Assembly (NCBI RefSeq): GCF_965638725.1
Contig: NC_134951.1
Span: 7,277,618 to 7,341,617, forward strand
From: Aptenodytes patagonicus
Taxonomy: Eukaryota; Chordata; Aves; Sphenisciformes; Spheniscidae
Direction of reading: 5' to 3'
Length of the DNA: 64,000 bases
Position 1 is the first letter of the stretch; each line of letters begins with the position of its first letter. Below, piece by piece: positions 1 to 11,913 of the stretch. Made by a program: the position numbers and the translations under genes. A model generated the notes under the pieces. That model searched no databases. It was not told where the DNA came from and saw only the letters and a list, made by a program, of their open reading frames with translations.

Positions 1-1641
1 GAAGCTGGAATAAAGCTTTGGCTGGCATATACTGATCAGTGTTTTGTTAATGACTTGTGTTCTTTCCCTGTGCGTAAGCCCAAATGCTGTGTGCATACCG
101 AGTATCTTTCTTCAGCTGTACTACTGCAGTTAGATGTAGCTATGCACATTCTGCAGTTACTCATTCTGTTTTGACCCTAAACAGCTCTCTAGAGCACTGC
201 GAGCTATGGTGACTGCTTTGAAACATCAGAGTCATGTACAAAATAGAACTTTTATTTATGACATGGCCTTAATTGCACTAAGGAAAGACGAAGCTTTTCC
301 TGTAACTATGAAGCAGACCTAGTAGAATGGTTTTGCTGCTGCATGTGTCCGGTGTGGTAAGGACTTCTCCTTAAAAAAGATGCAGCTTATCTCACCTTTT
401 ATTTTCCACCTCGTGTTGAAAAGGGGTTTCTATTTTCCAGTCCTGTTCCATGCTCCTGTATAGCATAGGTTCTTCCTCCTCTTCAGAGGCTATGGATTTT
501 TCATGCTGCCATAATGTTTTAGGAACCCAAGATCTCTGACAATGTAATAGTCTGGCTGAGTATCACAGTAGACCTCAAGTGTTAGTGCTCACTTGGTAAC
601 AGAAACACTTGTATTGTCTCTATTAAGGGAATCAACATGCATGATGGTAGGCTGGAGAGAATTTAATTAAATTCTGAAAAACAAGTCTTAGATGTTGTTG
701 CAATCTCATGTTAAGATCACAGATTATATAAATGTTTAATTACACTGTTAACTGCTTTGCTTGTTCTGCTTGCTTCAGTTGTTTTGTTTGTAACCTAATT
801 TGAAACAAATAGGCTACAGTTAGAAGTAGTCCCCCTTTTGCAAGACTTATTCATTTAGAAGTCAGCCTTCCATGTGGCAACTTCAAAGAGTTTTGTTCTA
901 AAAATCAGAGCCTTCTTTGGCCAACCACATAGTCAGCGGCTTCTACTGACAGACACAGACAGCAGTGCTAGTACCTGGACAAAGACGAGTGTCTGGAGAG
1001 TGTTACAACCATGAGAGACATCAAGATGATCAAGCAATGCTTACATGCCCCTTTTTAAAGGGAGTGGTAGAAGTGACATATCTCTTCTGTAATTTCACCT
1101 ACAACAGTGGTAATACAGAGATTAACAAGAGAGGCACTGCTTGGAGCTTTGCCTAAGGGGAATTACAGTTGCTACAACAAGAGTGACCATTTCAGCAGCT
1201 TTTGGAATGAAAACATCCTCTGAATATGGCAGTAAATACAGATCTTAAATGTAAGTGGATTAAGTTCATATGAGAAGTCCTGTGTCTGAACAAACACCTT
1301 TCTCTGCTGTTACCTTAAACTATTTCCTGTAGCTTTTACTGTGATTCTTATTAAAATAAGACAGTTTTGAAGACCTTCCACTAGCACCCCTCTAACTAGA
1401 AGGAGCAAAAAACCTGCTCCAACTCTCAACTGTTGTCAGAGCATAGCTGAAATACTAAGTAGTTTAATAACAAATTGAAGATTTTTTTTTTCTTACACTG
1501 CAGAAAAGGCTTGCTGGATGCAAACTGACTTCAAGCTTGGTAAGCAGAACTTTAGTTGAATTCCTTGGAGCTTAATCTCTCTCTCTGCAAACTTGATTCT
1601 AAGTCAAAATTAGAAAAAGCCTTTAAATGACCATCATGCGA
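1..1641. other. Region downstream of PLA2G7
   Basis: This is AT-rich sequence with no supported coding exon on either strand. The part nearest 1640 may hold alternative 3' untranslated sequence of the minus-strand PLA2G7 gene. Short A/T runs are the only structure I see. Confidence 0.5.
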
Positions 1642-1647
1642 TTTATT
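1642..1647 (-). terminator. Candidate poly(A) signal of PLA2G7
   Basis: The minus strand reads AATAAATAAAT here, about 255 bases beyond the PLA2G7 stop codon. It is the nearest canonical AATAAA downstream of that stop, so it is the likely cleavage signal. Use of a more distant site cannot be excluded. Confidence 0.45.
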
Positions 1648-1898
1648 TATTTTTTTTTTTCCCCCAACTGCCTATAAAGCAGAAGTTACCCTGTTGCAGT
1701 ATTTCAGAGAATCCCACTACCTCATTTGAACTAAAACCTCTCTACAGTTTCATGATAATGTAACCTCATCCCTTATCTTTTTTTTGTGCCATAGCCCAAA
1801 AGCTGTGTAGGTCACCAGTGCTATCACAGGTCTGAGCAATGTCTGGCCAACACTAGTGTCCTGATGTCCGTGGCATTTTCAGTATTTCTTTGTATTCC

Positions 1899-4800
1899 TT
1901 ATTCCGGTTCAGCTGGAGATAAGTCAATATTGGTACCAGGAATAACATTGGGTCCTATGCCATCCACAAGAGAATCCCACTTATCGAAATCTTTCTTAAG
2001 ACCTATAAAATGGGGGAAAGAAAACCCAAGTGGTAACGCATTAAGTAGTCAGCTTTTTGTAAAGTTACACTGAAAAATTAAATTATAGGACAGATGAATC
2101 AACTTGGCAAAGTAGGGGAGGCATGATGTTTTAAGGAGGCAAAAATGGCACTCTAGGTGTTTATGTATTAGAACAAAACTGCAGTGTTCCTCCTCTGAAT
2201 TGCTTAGATTACAAAAGTAACTAACAAACCTCTAGAAAAAGAGTCTGACTGTTTTTTCTGCTTAAACTTTTGTGACACACTTGCTCTTGATCTTGTTCTA
2301 AACAGAATGGTTATATAAAAAGCTTCATAGGAATTAAGTATTAATTTAACTTCATACTTTGATGTAAACAGATACTTACTCAAATGTTTCTGCAGGAAGG
2401 CTAATGAAGCATGATTACTTATATCAATAGCTTCATTTGGATCTATTTCTCCTTTTAATTTGAAAAATCTTCCAATGATTCCTCCGCTCACAAAGGTGAA
2501 GTCAGGAAAGCTCTGATGTACTGACCCCCTGCAAATAGAACGGTGATCAACAGGCTTATAAGAATGCAGTCATCTGATTAAAAGATGCCATGGGTTGCAC
2601 AGACTTCTTCAAAGGCAGTCATACATCTTATGCTGTCGTCTTTAGCAGATGACAAAACAGGTTAATCTCATAAGCATGCAAGATGAGCAGTAAATTCTGT
2701 CCTAACCACAGAAGGGAGGAAGTTTTGAACATGTTTACTGTTAAGTCACTACAATTGCAATGGCAATAAAGAGTAGGCTTGGCAAAACTTCAACATCCAG
2801 TTGTCTCTCTGCTCTAAGGTGGATTATAAAGCCATCTGCTCCCCTGTACGCAGTGCTTTCACTAGGTGAGTGCGTAACTGCACCCAGAAGGCTATTTAAA
2901 GTGTTCAAACACAGATGATGCATGAGGCCCAGAGCAAAACTTGTGCCCCAAGGCAGGAATACACACCTTGGAGTATCTTAAAGTTAGGGTTACTGGCTGC
3001 TTTGAGAGAGGTCTCTGTCTCCACTGTGGGGGACTTATCGCTGTCTAATTTAAACGTGCAGTGAAAACCTGGGCCATGAGGAAGTAGTGACTGTCTGTCT
3101 TTCTGCGGTTACATGTAACCAAACAGCTCCAACAAGAGAGTAAAGATTCATCTTCAACCACAGAAATTATGGATCCTGGACACTTACTTGATAGTGATCA
3201 TTTTCTTGTTTGTGTCATTGGAGCCGAGCTTTTTCATCTTTAAGATATTATCAGCCCACTGGAATTTTTCAGAGTTGATAAAAAGCAGCGGTTGCTGGAC
3301 GCTGTTTTGGTAAATGTCATCACCTACTGGAAGCATCCATGCATCGAGGGCAATGCCACACCTGCCAGAAACAACTGCATATGGTCACAGAAGCAGAAAG
3401 CTTTGTATGGAAGTTCTCAGCATGCTTTGATTTGCAGGAGACATGGGAAAGAGCGACTCTCTATGATACTGAACAGGTAAACAGGTTAATGAATCATTTT
3501 GGTTTGAAATTATTTCTACTCTGGGGGAAGAGAATTAATCCATTATTGCATTTGTCAGTCTCCATTGCCACGTGCAGCTGGGCACAGGAGCTTCTGCAGG
3601 GTCCCACAGTATCACGATACAATATGATACAGCTACTATCCCCACAGTTGAAGGAAGCATGACTTGAGAAAACAGGCCATGCCAAACAAAACTTTTCTTC
3701 CCCTGTTCCAGACCTCTCAAGTACCAAATGTCTTTTGCCTTGTTTTGCATACTTACCTGAATCTTATTTCTTTGCTGAGACTCTCAATAACTGTAGCACC
3801 ACCAAAAGAGTGTCCCATCACAGCTATTCTGCTAGTATCAACAGAATCCTGTCAAAAAAATCCAGGTGCTGTAAGAGACTCTTTCCCAAACTATTTTTTT
3901 TTTTTTAAAGGGAATAATTTTTTAGGCAATAGATCCTATTGAAGCAAGAAGAGCATCATTTCAGCTCCATTACTATCTATCCAGCTTGGGATGACCTGAT
4001 AATATGTTCATAGATCTACGGTGTGATCTTCAGAAGAGTTTACAGGAACCAGTTTAGAAATGGAAGAGGGAAACCAGAAGCATTATTAGGCATTTTACAA
4101 AATGCAGTCACCGCCTTTCACTAACCTTTAAGCTATTCCAGTCAAAGTTTGAATTTAGTACGTTCATTACTTCCTCTCCTGAATTGATTTTAAGAATGAG
4201 GTTAAGAGCTTTGATACACTCCTCCGCTCTTTGCTGCACCTGGGGAGAAAGAGAAGTTGGGGCAGAGCAGTAGAAGGAATTATCAGACAACTGCTAGGCT
4301 TGCTGGCCCTTTGGACACAAGACTTGGTCTGATTTTTTTCTCCTAAGTGTCTGATACAGTAACAACTATTCTAAACTGCAGAATGGAACTGTAAAACAGA
4401 ACTCTGACAAGGTCTAAACAATAACAAAACTGACTTTTGGAGGTCCAAAGGTCTTGTGTAGATCCTCTGCACGTGGAGGAATGTATCTCTATAACATGCG
4501 CCAAAGACCTTCAACTCCTTCGTCTTGTCACTACTCAGAGAAGGGGTTGTTGGGATGTACAAAGGCTTAGGTCACACAACTACAAGGAAGGCTGACTTGC
4601 TGCTCCTCCTCATGCTTACTTTGATAAGCAAATGTCATTACATCACTGGCCCCATCTGCATGATAGCTTTGAAGCTGTCTTTACACTGGATAAACCCAAA
4701 ATAAGAAAGAGCCAAGAAGCCCTTCCTGTTATATACATACACATTCTTGAAAACTGTAGTAAAGCTGTTGCAAATAAAGGTTTTCATTGTTCAGTATAAG

Positions 4801-7800
4801 AAGTGGTTTGATTTTGGTATTTTAGTAAAAGAAAAGCTTCAAAAAGAACCAAAGAACAGTAGCGTCCTTGGGAACTGCAGTCTGTAGGCAGCCAGCAAGA
4901 TGTCTGTGCATCACTGAATTTCAAATAAATCTCTTATCTCCCGATTTCTCTACTAGTGAAATTTGCAGGCAACGGCTTCTGGAGGTTATCTGCAAGCTCA
5001 GACATTATGTATTGAGACTCGTAAGTAGGATGTTGTATGCACACAGGAAATGACGCTTGTCCTGCTGGCTGTACGGCCCAGGGAGATAAGGAGAAACACC
5101 TCCCTGGCTGAGTTTGCATTAGCTGGAAGAAAACACTCCCATATTTTAAAGGTCAACTCTGTGCTTGGAGGAGCTCGTCAGTATGGCCATATCATATCTA
5201 GCATGGATGCTGCTTATAATTGGGAAGTCTGCATTGTCTACATTGCTATAAACCATGTTAAAGTGTGTTGAAGATGATGAAGCAAACATCGCCCTTAGAG
5301 CAGCCATGATACATCTTGCTATCCAACAGTAAACAAAAGCTGAAGCAAGCCTAAGGCCACACAAACATTTGAATTCAACTCTGTGTCACTTAAAGACTGG
5401 GCTGGGCAGCAAAAGCGTGAAGACACAGAGAAGAAACAGAAGGTTGAGTGGAACCAGAAGAGAAACAGCTAAGCTCAACAGTGCAACTTCATGAGAAAGC
5501 TTTGTTGAGGAAGTACTTTATGCTCTGAAGAAGTTGTTGTTGGCTTTCCCATCTTCAGGAACATAGGACTTGATGCATTTTTATATACCTCCTGAATCAT
5601 GGCAGAAGACTGCAGACATGGCCAAAGGGAAAGAGTCTGCTAGTTGGTCCTCAACACACCACTCCTGCCTCACTTCCTAGAGCACAGACCTAGGATGAGT
5701 ACCTGCTTATGGCGCAAACAACGCTCTTCCTCTCCAGTTTTTAGTTTCCTGTAGTAGATCCACTCCTTCTCCATGTTTGATGTAGACTCTTCCTGTCGTT
5801 CAGAAATGGACTTTTTTTTACAATAATACGTTGCTGAAGCAGATTCATCTCTGTAATATCAACAAAAGGTTATTTCTGGGAGTGCAGTCCCTTTGGTTTG
5901 AGAGGAAGTCAGCAGAAGTTTCAGATTCCGCTTATCTCAAGAGATCCAGCTACCAACCAGTGCTGCTGCAATCACAACTGAGTGTAGACAGACTTTCTAA
6001 ATAATGCAGTAACCCCACCAAAACTCCCACCTCCTTTACATTCTCCAGGTTCTAACAATAAGAGAGAGGAAAACAGCATGCCTGAAGAATGACAAACAGT
6101 ATCTACTCTGGGACTTTTCATTCAAGGGCTTATTTAAGCAAATTCCCTTTGCTTAGATAAGAGTTGAGCTAGAGAAACGGGGAGTGTGGGCAGGGCTGAA
6201 GAAGATACAGTAGTTTTTCTTTTTAAAAAAATCCCAAGTTCTTTACAATAAATAACATTCTATTCAATGTGAGAAAGTTTCTTTCCATCAGAACTCAAAA
6301 ACGTGCAGTATACGAACCTGTGCTCCACAGCAGCCACTATAAAGCCCTGGGAAGCCATCTCTATGCAAATAGCAGAATAGATCGTCCTGCAATCAAAACC
6401 AGTCTGGTGAGACGCGTGCATACATAATTATTTCAATTACACTGCTCTTTAAATGTTGACCACACTACATATGCGCTAGCCCCCATTCGGTATTTCTTCT
6501 CTTTGAATTTGCTAGCCAGTAGAGCAGGATTTTGTATGCCAGTCACCAAGGCCTGTTCACAAAACCTTGTTACTGTTTTACTATCTGTTCAGAAGGAAAA
6601 ATGCTAATAATTTTAAAAAGTAGCACATATGACACTTTGCATTTTCAAAGAGCTGTCCAAAAATCAACTAGCTAATCTTCACAACATGCTTATGGATTGG
6701 TAAATACCTTCACCCCTAAAATACAAAGGCAAAACGCAAATAAATACATCAACCCTGCTTTATTTACTGCTGTTGATTTTAGTGGAGGCATACTGATACA
6801 CAGCAGCCTCTTCTTCCAATCCGTTTCAACTCGACGGGGATCTCACCCCCGTACTGAAAATCTGTTCAGAACCATCCTTGGAGACTGCTGTCTCCATAGA
6901 CGACAAAAATAGTTTGTCAACAAACTGCAGAATTACCGAAAAGCTCCAAGTCCATGGGAAAAAACGAGGAGTGGGTATTTTTCTCCCGGCTTAAAAGCAG
7001 CATTTGACTTTGCAGGACAGGTCACTGAACCTAGATAAAAATCGAAGCGTATGTCATTATTACTGAAATGAGAGAAAGCATTTGTTCCTGTGGGAGAGAT
7101 CCCAAGAGTCTGGTGACCACTGATTTCAGAGCGGTCATCTGAAAATAAGGTACCAAATCTCATCTTTAAAATGCAGAAGACAAATAAGGATCTGATTCTG
7201 AAAATACTTTGTACTTGGCAGAAGATACTTTTCCTTCTCCTCTTCCCGTCCACAGCCTAGCACAAGGCCTGTTAAACCCTATGAAAACAGATTTTCAAGA
7301 ATAGTCAGGCATCCAAGTCTTGTTGGTATTCAGACCTCAGTATCTATCTGACCTTTGTATATTTGCACATTTCCTTGTGGGATTTAAATCCCGACACACA
7401 GGTGCAGCTTACCCAAGCTCTTCCTAGAGCAAATTGCCCAGACACTCCTATTCATAGCAGTCAGGAACTGCGGGTCTGCCTGAAAACTGGGTCACATTCA
7501 GCATTGCTACACAAACCCGTCCCAAACACGCACGCTTCCTCAGGAGAAACTAGTTTTTAGTTCTGCAGCAATAACACACCGTTTACGGAGCAGTGAGGCA
7601 ACGACCTGCATACAGAGCTCATGCCCTTGCACTAGTCAAGAAATAAAACCAGAACCAGTCTTACCAACATAGTACTGGAAAAGCCTTTCTCCTACAACTC
7701 GGTACATATTAAGGAAGTCAGAGAGTCCCTGATAGTACTCTTTATCTGGAATCCACGGTGCCTCTTCGTTATCTGTGGCATTGCATGATGGATAATACAG

Positions 7801-10478
7801 GCGCAAGAAGCTTCCCTGGGATTAGGGGAGGAAAAAAAAAAAAAAGAAGATTGATATTTATTTATATATGGCAGAGAAAAAGGAAGATAAAAACATTTAT
7901 GTCAAGGGCTTCAGATGCAAGAATGACAGCTCAAGAGAATTAAGAGAATCTCACGAGAAAATTATTATCCTATACAGGCTTTGATGCCAATCCTATGCCA
8001 CTATCTTTTTGTCCCTGCCATGAATTTAAAGTAGCATGACAGTTGGCATCCAGGTAGAGATACACATCACCTTCTCTAGGTTAGCCTATGGCTAATTCAA
8101 AAAGCTTCATTTAATTAAGTTGATCATGACAAACACTCACTACCTATTTGCTCTATTTCTGCATCTTGCTGGATCTTTTCTTCTGCCTTCCTCGCTATGT
8201 CTCCCTTCGGGGAATGGTACGATGACACAGTTTGATCAGTTTAACAGGGGTGATTGTGTCCCCTTCACCCTTCCAGCTGGGAGCTGTCATTGCTTTCTTT
8301 GCACCAGTGAGTCTCATGGATCTGTTACTGACCCAATTCAGCTTACTAAACTCGGGGGGGGGGAGGACCTCCTAGAAGTATATTTTTCCATTGGGTTAGC
8401 AAGACAAATTTTACCCTGAGACTAGTTTCTGGAAGTGTGGTCCAGCAGAGGAGATGCGGGTGGAGTCAGGGGCATGGTCTCAACATGGCTATAGTGTTCC
8501 TGGCTAACCTGAGCAAAAGGCTGTCAGTAAAGCTCTTGGGCAGCTGCACAGCAAAGGAGTGCAGGATATTGTCTTCCCTCCTCATCAAGATGTTTACAAG
8601 TCTGTAGTGGTCCATCTTTCTAAACACAATTTTGTTAACCTGTGTTTTATCTGCCTCCATTTCTTATCACTGGTTTGAATCTTCTCTTACTGTCTGCACT
8701 CCAGGTCTTCCAGGAAACCACCCAAGCTTTCCACATTCACATGGACCCTCCATGCCCCCCTTACCAGTATTTTTCCTACGCAGACAGCAGCAATGTACCA
8801 ATGGCACGCCTTAAAGCAGACCTCCCGGCAGATGGACTGTGTGTAATTTGCATTCTTACGTCCTGGTTTGCAAGGGAATTTGCGACACACTATTGAAATT
8901 CACTGTCTTGCTCCAGCTGCACTTTTGTTTTAACAAGTTAAGTCTATGGCCAAAAAGAACACGAGCTTTGGAATAAAGTCTGGTTTCTTGAACGCTAATT
9001 TATCAGTTTCATACACAACGTGTCCCAAAGGCTTGTTTAATGAAGCTTGTTTCTATTTACTCATCAAACTTAAATCAACCTTTGACACAAAGGCCATTAA
9101 GGGCGAAATCATCAAACCTTCATCCATACTGGTAATGATATTAATTTGATCCCAGAATAGTCCCAGTGAACTTCCCCAGGTGACTAACTGCTTACCAGGA
9201 AGGGAAAGAGGTTCATTATCTATGCCTGAGAGAACTGTAATTATACAGATTGCTTATCTATGAAAAACACACGGGCTGATTGCAAAGAGAAACTAATCGC
9301 TTCTTTGTGCTAATACAGAGTAAGCTCAGTAAAGGGAAACATATGAATAACTACTACAAACTGATCACAAGTTCCACTATACCTCGCTAGTCTGAGGAGT
9401 AAAACCACAGTGTAAATGCAGGCGTATTCTCATAGGAAAATTAAAAAGCAGGAGGATTTGAAATGAAAACCCATAAGTGAGCTCATTAGCTGGCTATTTA
9501 CGGTCCCCATCTTCTTGTTGTGGCTTCTCTCTGTACTAACCACTTGCAGAATTGACGTCCTGTTCTTTTTCAGATAGATAAAATTTCGAGAAGACATCTC
9601 ATGCTTTACCCTGCAGCTGAAACACTACATACCCTCATCACCCAACCCTGCCAAATCCCATTGGGATCTTTGTGATGAGAACAGCTACAGTCACAGAGAC
9701 TGCGTGTGGAGTGTCCCCAGGAGCCCAACGCAGAAGGGAGCGGTGGGGTGGATGGGAAGAACCCCGTGGGTCTCAGGAGGACACGGTTTCTCTGCAGTAT
9801 CTTGCGCAGGGGAGTCAGGAAGGCAAGGATATTAGGAGGAGGGAGGCAGTAGCCATGGGGAAGCCTTGCAGGTTACATCCATCTGGTAAATGCTCAGTAC
9901 ACACCCTACATTGGGACGGAGGGGATAGAAAGCTCAGCTGTGAGCGTCAGCCATGAAGCATCCCTGCACACAGACAAGACCTTCTGTTTGATTCATCTGT
10001 AAAACTACAGCAAGTTGTTTCACTACCACAATGGCTTAAATCCAAAGGAGGAAGACCCGAGAGCTTTACCTCAACTGCATTTTCAGTCATCAGGTCTGTA
10101 CATCCAACCGAGTGCGGGCCCTTTCCTTCAGGGATCCTATAAAACTTCTCAGTGCTGCTGCTTCCCATTTCCATTGGTGCCTTCACGGACAAACCTGGGG
10201 AAAAACACAAAGCAAATCAAAAGACTGCCATGGCCTGTGTGACCAGATCACCTGCCCTGGAAAAAACTCACTGTGTTGAAGATCCAGGAGTAGGAAATTC
10301 AAGGTTGAGCTCATACAAGGATCTGCTTATGAGAACCAGAGATCTGAAATCCCAAGTCACCAACCTGGCCTGCTCTATTGGGGAATTTCCTTGGAGCAGT
10401 GTCCTGAATCCCAAGGATCAGACAACACCGTGCACTAAACAGAAAGGCAGGGAGGAAACGTTTGGCTGGGGACGCCAT
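1899..10478 (-). CDS. PLA2G7: PLA2G7: lipoprotein-associated phospholipase A2 (plasma PAF acetylhydrolase)
   Basis: This secreted serine lipase removes the short or oxidised sn-2 acyl chain from platelet-activating factor and oxidised phospholipids. Coding exons in gene order are 10361-10478 (least certain), 10070-10194, 7665-7815, 6937-7030, 6318-6386, 5703-5850, 4126-4239, 3757-3848, 3188-3361, 2380-2528 and 1899-2002. All joins have AG/GT borders and consistent phase, giving about 445 residues against 441 in human. Visible family blocks are [45 protein letters not shown], the nucleophile elbow [16 protein letters not shown] with the catalytic Asp, and [11 protein letters not shown] with the catalytic His. 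The start rests on a strong GCCACCATGG context and a hydrophobic N-terminus ([17 protein letters not shown]); its donor (GTGACT) is mediocre. PAFAH2 is the main alternative, but the neighbours ANKRD66 and MEP1A favour PLA2G7. No break was seen. Confidence 0.9.
2380..2528 (-). CDS. PLA2G7: PLA2G7 exon with the catalytic histidine
   Basis: The exon begins with the block [12 protein letters not shown], where His is the third member of the catalytic triad. It ends in [12 protein letters not shown], close to the human [12 protein letters not shown]. The donor on the minus strand is GTAAGTA and the acceptor is TTTGCAG. The final exon (1899-2002) adds KKDFDKWD and a short tail ending SPAEPE before TAA at 1901-1899. 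Confidence 0.9.
3188..3361 (-). CDS. PLA2G7: PLA2G7 exon with the catalytic aspartate
   Basis: The exon encodes [15 protein letters not shown], matching the human [15 protein letters not shown] block, where the Asp of LDAW is the triad acid. It continues through [18 protein letters not shown]. It splices to the histidine exon by completing an AAG codon across the junction. Confidence 0.9.
3757..3848 (-). CDS. PLA2G7: PLA2G7 exon with the nucleophilic serine
   Basis: The exon encodes [21 protein letters not shown], in which GHSFGG is the Gly-X-Ser-X-Gly elbow carrying the catalytic Ser. Acceptor TTTGACAG and donor GTAAGT are both good on the minus strand. Confidence 0.92.
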
Positions 10479-10849
10479 GGTGGCACTCGGGACGTTGAGA
10501 TGCTGCGGTGCAGAGCAGCAGCAGTCTCACTTCTTGGGCACAAACAGGGAAGCGCAAGCCCAAGAGTGGCAAGTTTCAGACATGAGGGCAGTTCCCCCCC
10601 CGCCAGGCTACGACCTAGAGCTGCTGCTCCTCCTGGTACGAACGGGCAGAGAGGGAAGTTTTTGCAGCTCCTCGGTAAACAAAACCGGCCTATGCATCTG
10701 GGGGAGAAGGATGTCACGGAGAAAACCAACGCTGTAGCCATTTTTCCAAGAGGAACGACAAAGCCTGGATTTGATCCCTGGAGAGAAAAGGAAGAGCTGC
10801 CCGTGCAGGAGAGGTTGTTGGGAAGGTCTGACCGTCCCCGGCCCATACC

Positions 10850-11850
10850 TGGGGTGACCCCTCCGAGCCAGGCTCGCCCTGGGGATGAGCGGAGCGCAGG
10901 GGGAAGCAGCCGCATCCCAGACTAGGCAGCAGGCGTGAGCAGCATCCCCCGCCGCTCGCTCCGGCAGCCGGGGTGGGTTTTATCTGCCACGTTTTCCTCC
11001 CTCGGCAGCAGCCCCGGCGCAGCGTGGAAGAGACCCGGGGCCATCCTAACACCGCAAGAGAAGCTCGGCGGGTCCGCCTCTCCCGCGGCCGCCCAGCCAG
11101 GCCCGGGAGCCTCCGGGGGAGGGGAGGGGTGGGGAGGGGAGGCGGCGGGGAGCCGCGCCGCGGCGGGGCGGGACGGAACTGCCTCGCCGGGGAAGCGGCG
11201 GCAGCGGCGGGGCGGAGCGCGGCCGCTCCTCCCCGGAAAGGGCCGTCGTCGCCGGCGGCGGGGAGCTGCGCGTGTCCCCAAGATGGTGCGGAAGCTGAAG
11301 TACCACGAGCAGAAGCTGCTGCGGCGGCTGGAGCTGGTGAGCTGGGAGGCGGCGGCGGGGAGCCTGGCCGAGGTGAAGGCGCTGCGGCGTTACCGGCTGG
11401 GTCGGCGGGAGGACTACGTGCAGTACAAGGCGCTGGCCCGCACCGTCCGCGCCTTAGCCCGCCGCCTCCGCGACCTGGGGCCGGCCAGCGCCGCCTTCCG
11501 CGCCCGCTGCGCCGCCGCGCTGCTGGAGAAGCTGTACGGCCTGGGGCTGGTGAACTGCCGGCGGTCGCTGGCCGTCTGCGAGAGCCTCTCGGCCGCCGCC
11601 TTCTGCCGGCGGCGCCTGCCCTGCCTGCTGGTGAAGCTGCGGATGGCCCAGAACCTGCGCCACGCCGTCACCTTCGTGGAGCAGGGACACGTCCGCGTGG
11701 GGCCCGAGGTGGTGACCGACCCCGCTCTCCTCGTCCCCCGCGCCGTGGAGGACTTCATCACCTGGGTGGACGCCTCTCGCCTCCGACAGAAGGTGCTCGA
11801 CTACAACCAGGAGCGCGACGACTTCGACCTGGCCGCCTAGGGATGCACCG
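10850..11850. promoter_or_regulatory. CpG-island promoter between PLA2G7 and IMP3
   Basis: GC content and CpG density rise sharply from about 10.85 kb and stay high through the IMP3 coding region. The two genes diverge from here: their proposed start codons (10478 minus, 11283 plus) lie about 800 bases apart. No TATA box is seen before IMP3, as expected for a housekeeping gene. The plus strand at 11114-11150 carries several runs of four or more G and can form a G-quadruplex. Shared promoter use is inference. Confidence 0.55.
11283..11840 (+). CDS. IMP3: IMP3: U3 small nucleolar ribonucleoprotein protein
   Basis: The product acts in the nucleolus in the small-subunit processome: IMP3 binds U3 snoRNA and helps it pair with pre-rRNA for early 18S cleavages. 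The frame is a single uninterrupted exon of 185 codons (human protein: 184). It starts [13 protein letters not shown], has [14 protein letters not shown] near residues 35-48, an S4 RNA-binding region around residues 109-155 ([31 protein letters not shown]) and the family ending [10 protein letters not shown]. The start is fixed by homology; the same frame is open upstream to 10935 but has no family similarity there. Human IMP3 is, as I recall, also intronless and sits on chromosome 15, so this location deserves comparison. The copy is intact with its own CpG island, which argues for a working gene. Confidence 0.93.
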   Translation: MVRKLKYHEQKLLRRLELVSWEAAAGSLAEVKALRRYRLGRREDYVQYKALARTVRALARRLRDLGPASAAFRARCAAALLEKLYGLGLVNCRRSLAVCESLSAAAFCRRRLPCLLVKLRMAQNLRHAVTFVEQGHVRVGPEVVTDPALLVPRAVEDFITWVDASRLRQKVLDYNQERDDFDLAA

Positions 11851-11907
11851 CCTGCCCTGCCTCTGCTGCCCGCACTCGTCTGCTCTGCCCCTTAGGACAC
11901 GCGTGGG

Positions 11908-11913
11908 AATAAA
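11908..11913 (+). terminator. Poly(A) signal of IMP3
   Basis: A canonical AATAAA lies 68 bases after the IMP3 stop, implying a very short 3' untranslated region. Confidence 0.75.

Noticed and set aside
10152-10925. 257-codon open frame on the plus strand
   Set aside because: It overlaps PLA2G7 exons and a GC-rich promoter; codon content looks random and there is no family similarity.
10935-11282. N-terminal extension of the IMP3 frame
   Set aside because: The frame is open by base composition only; IMP3 homology begins exactly at the MVRKLK methionine at 11283.
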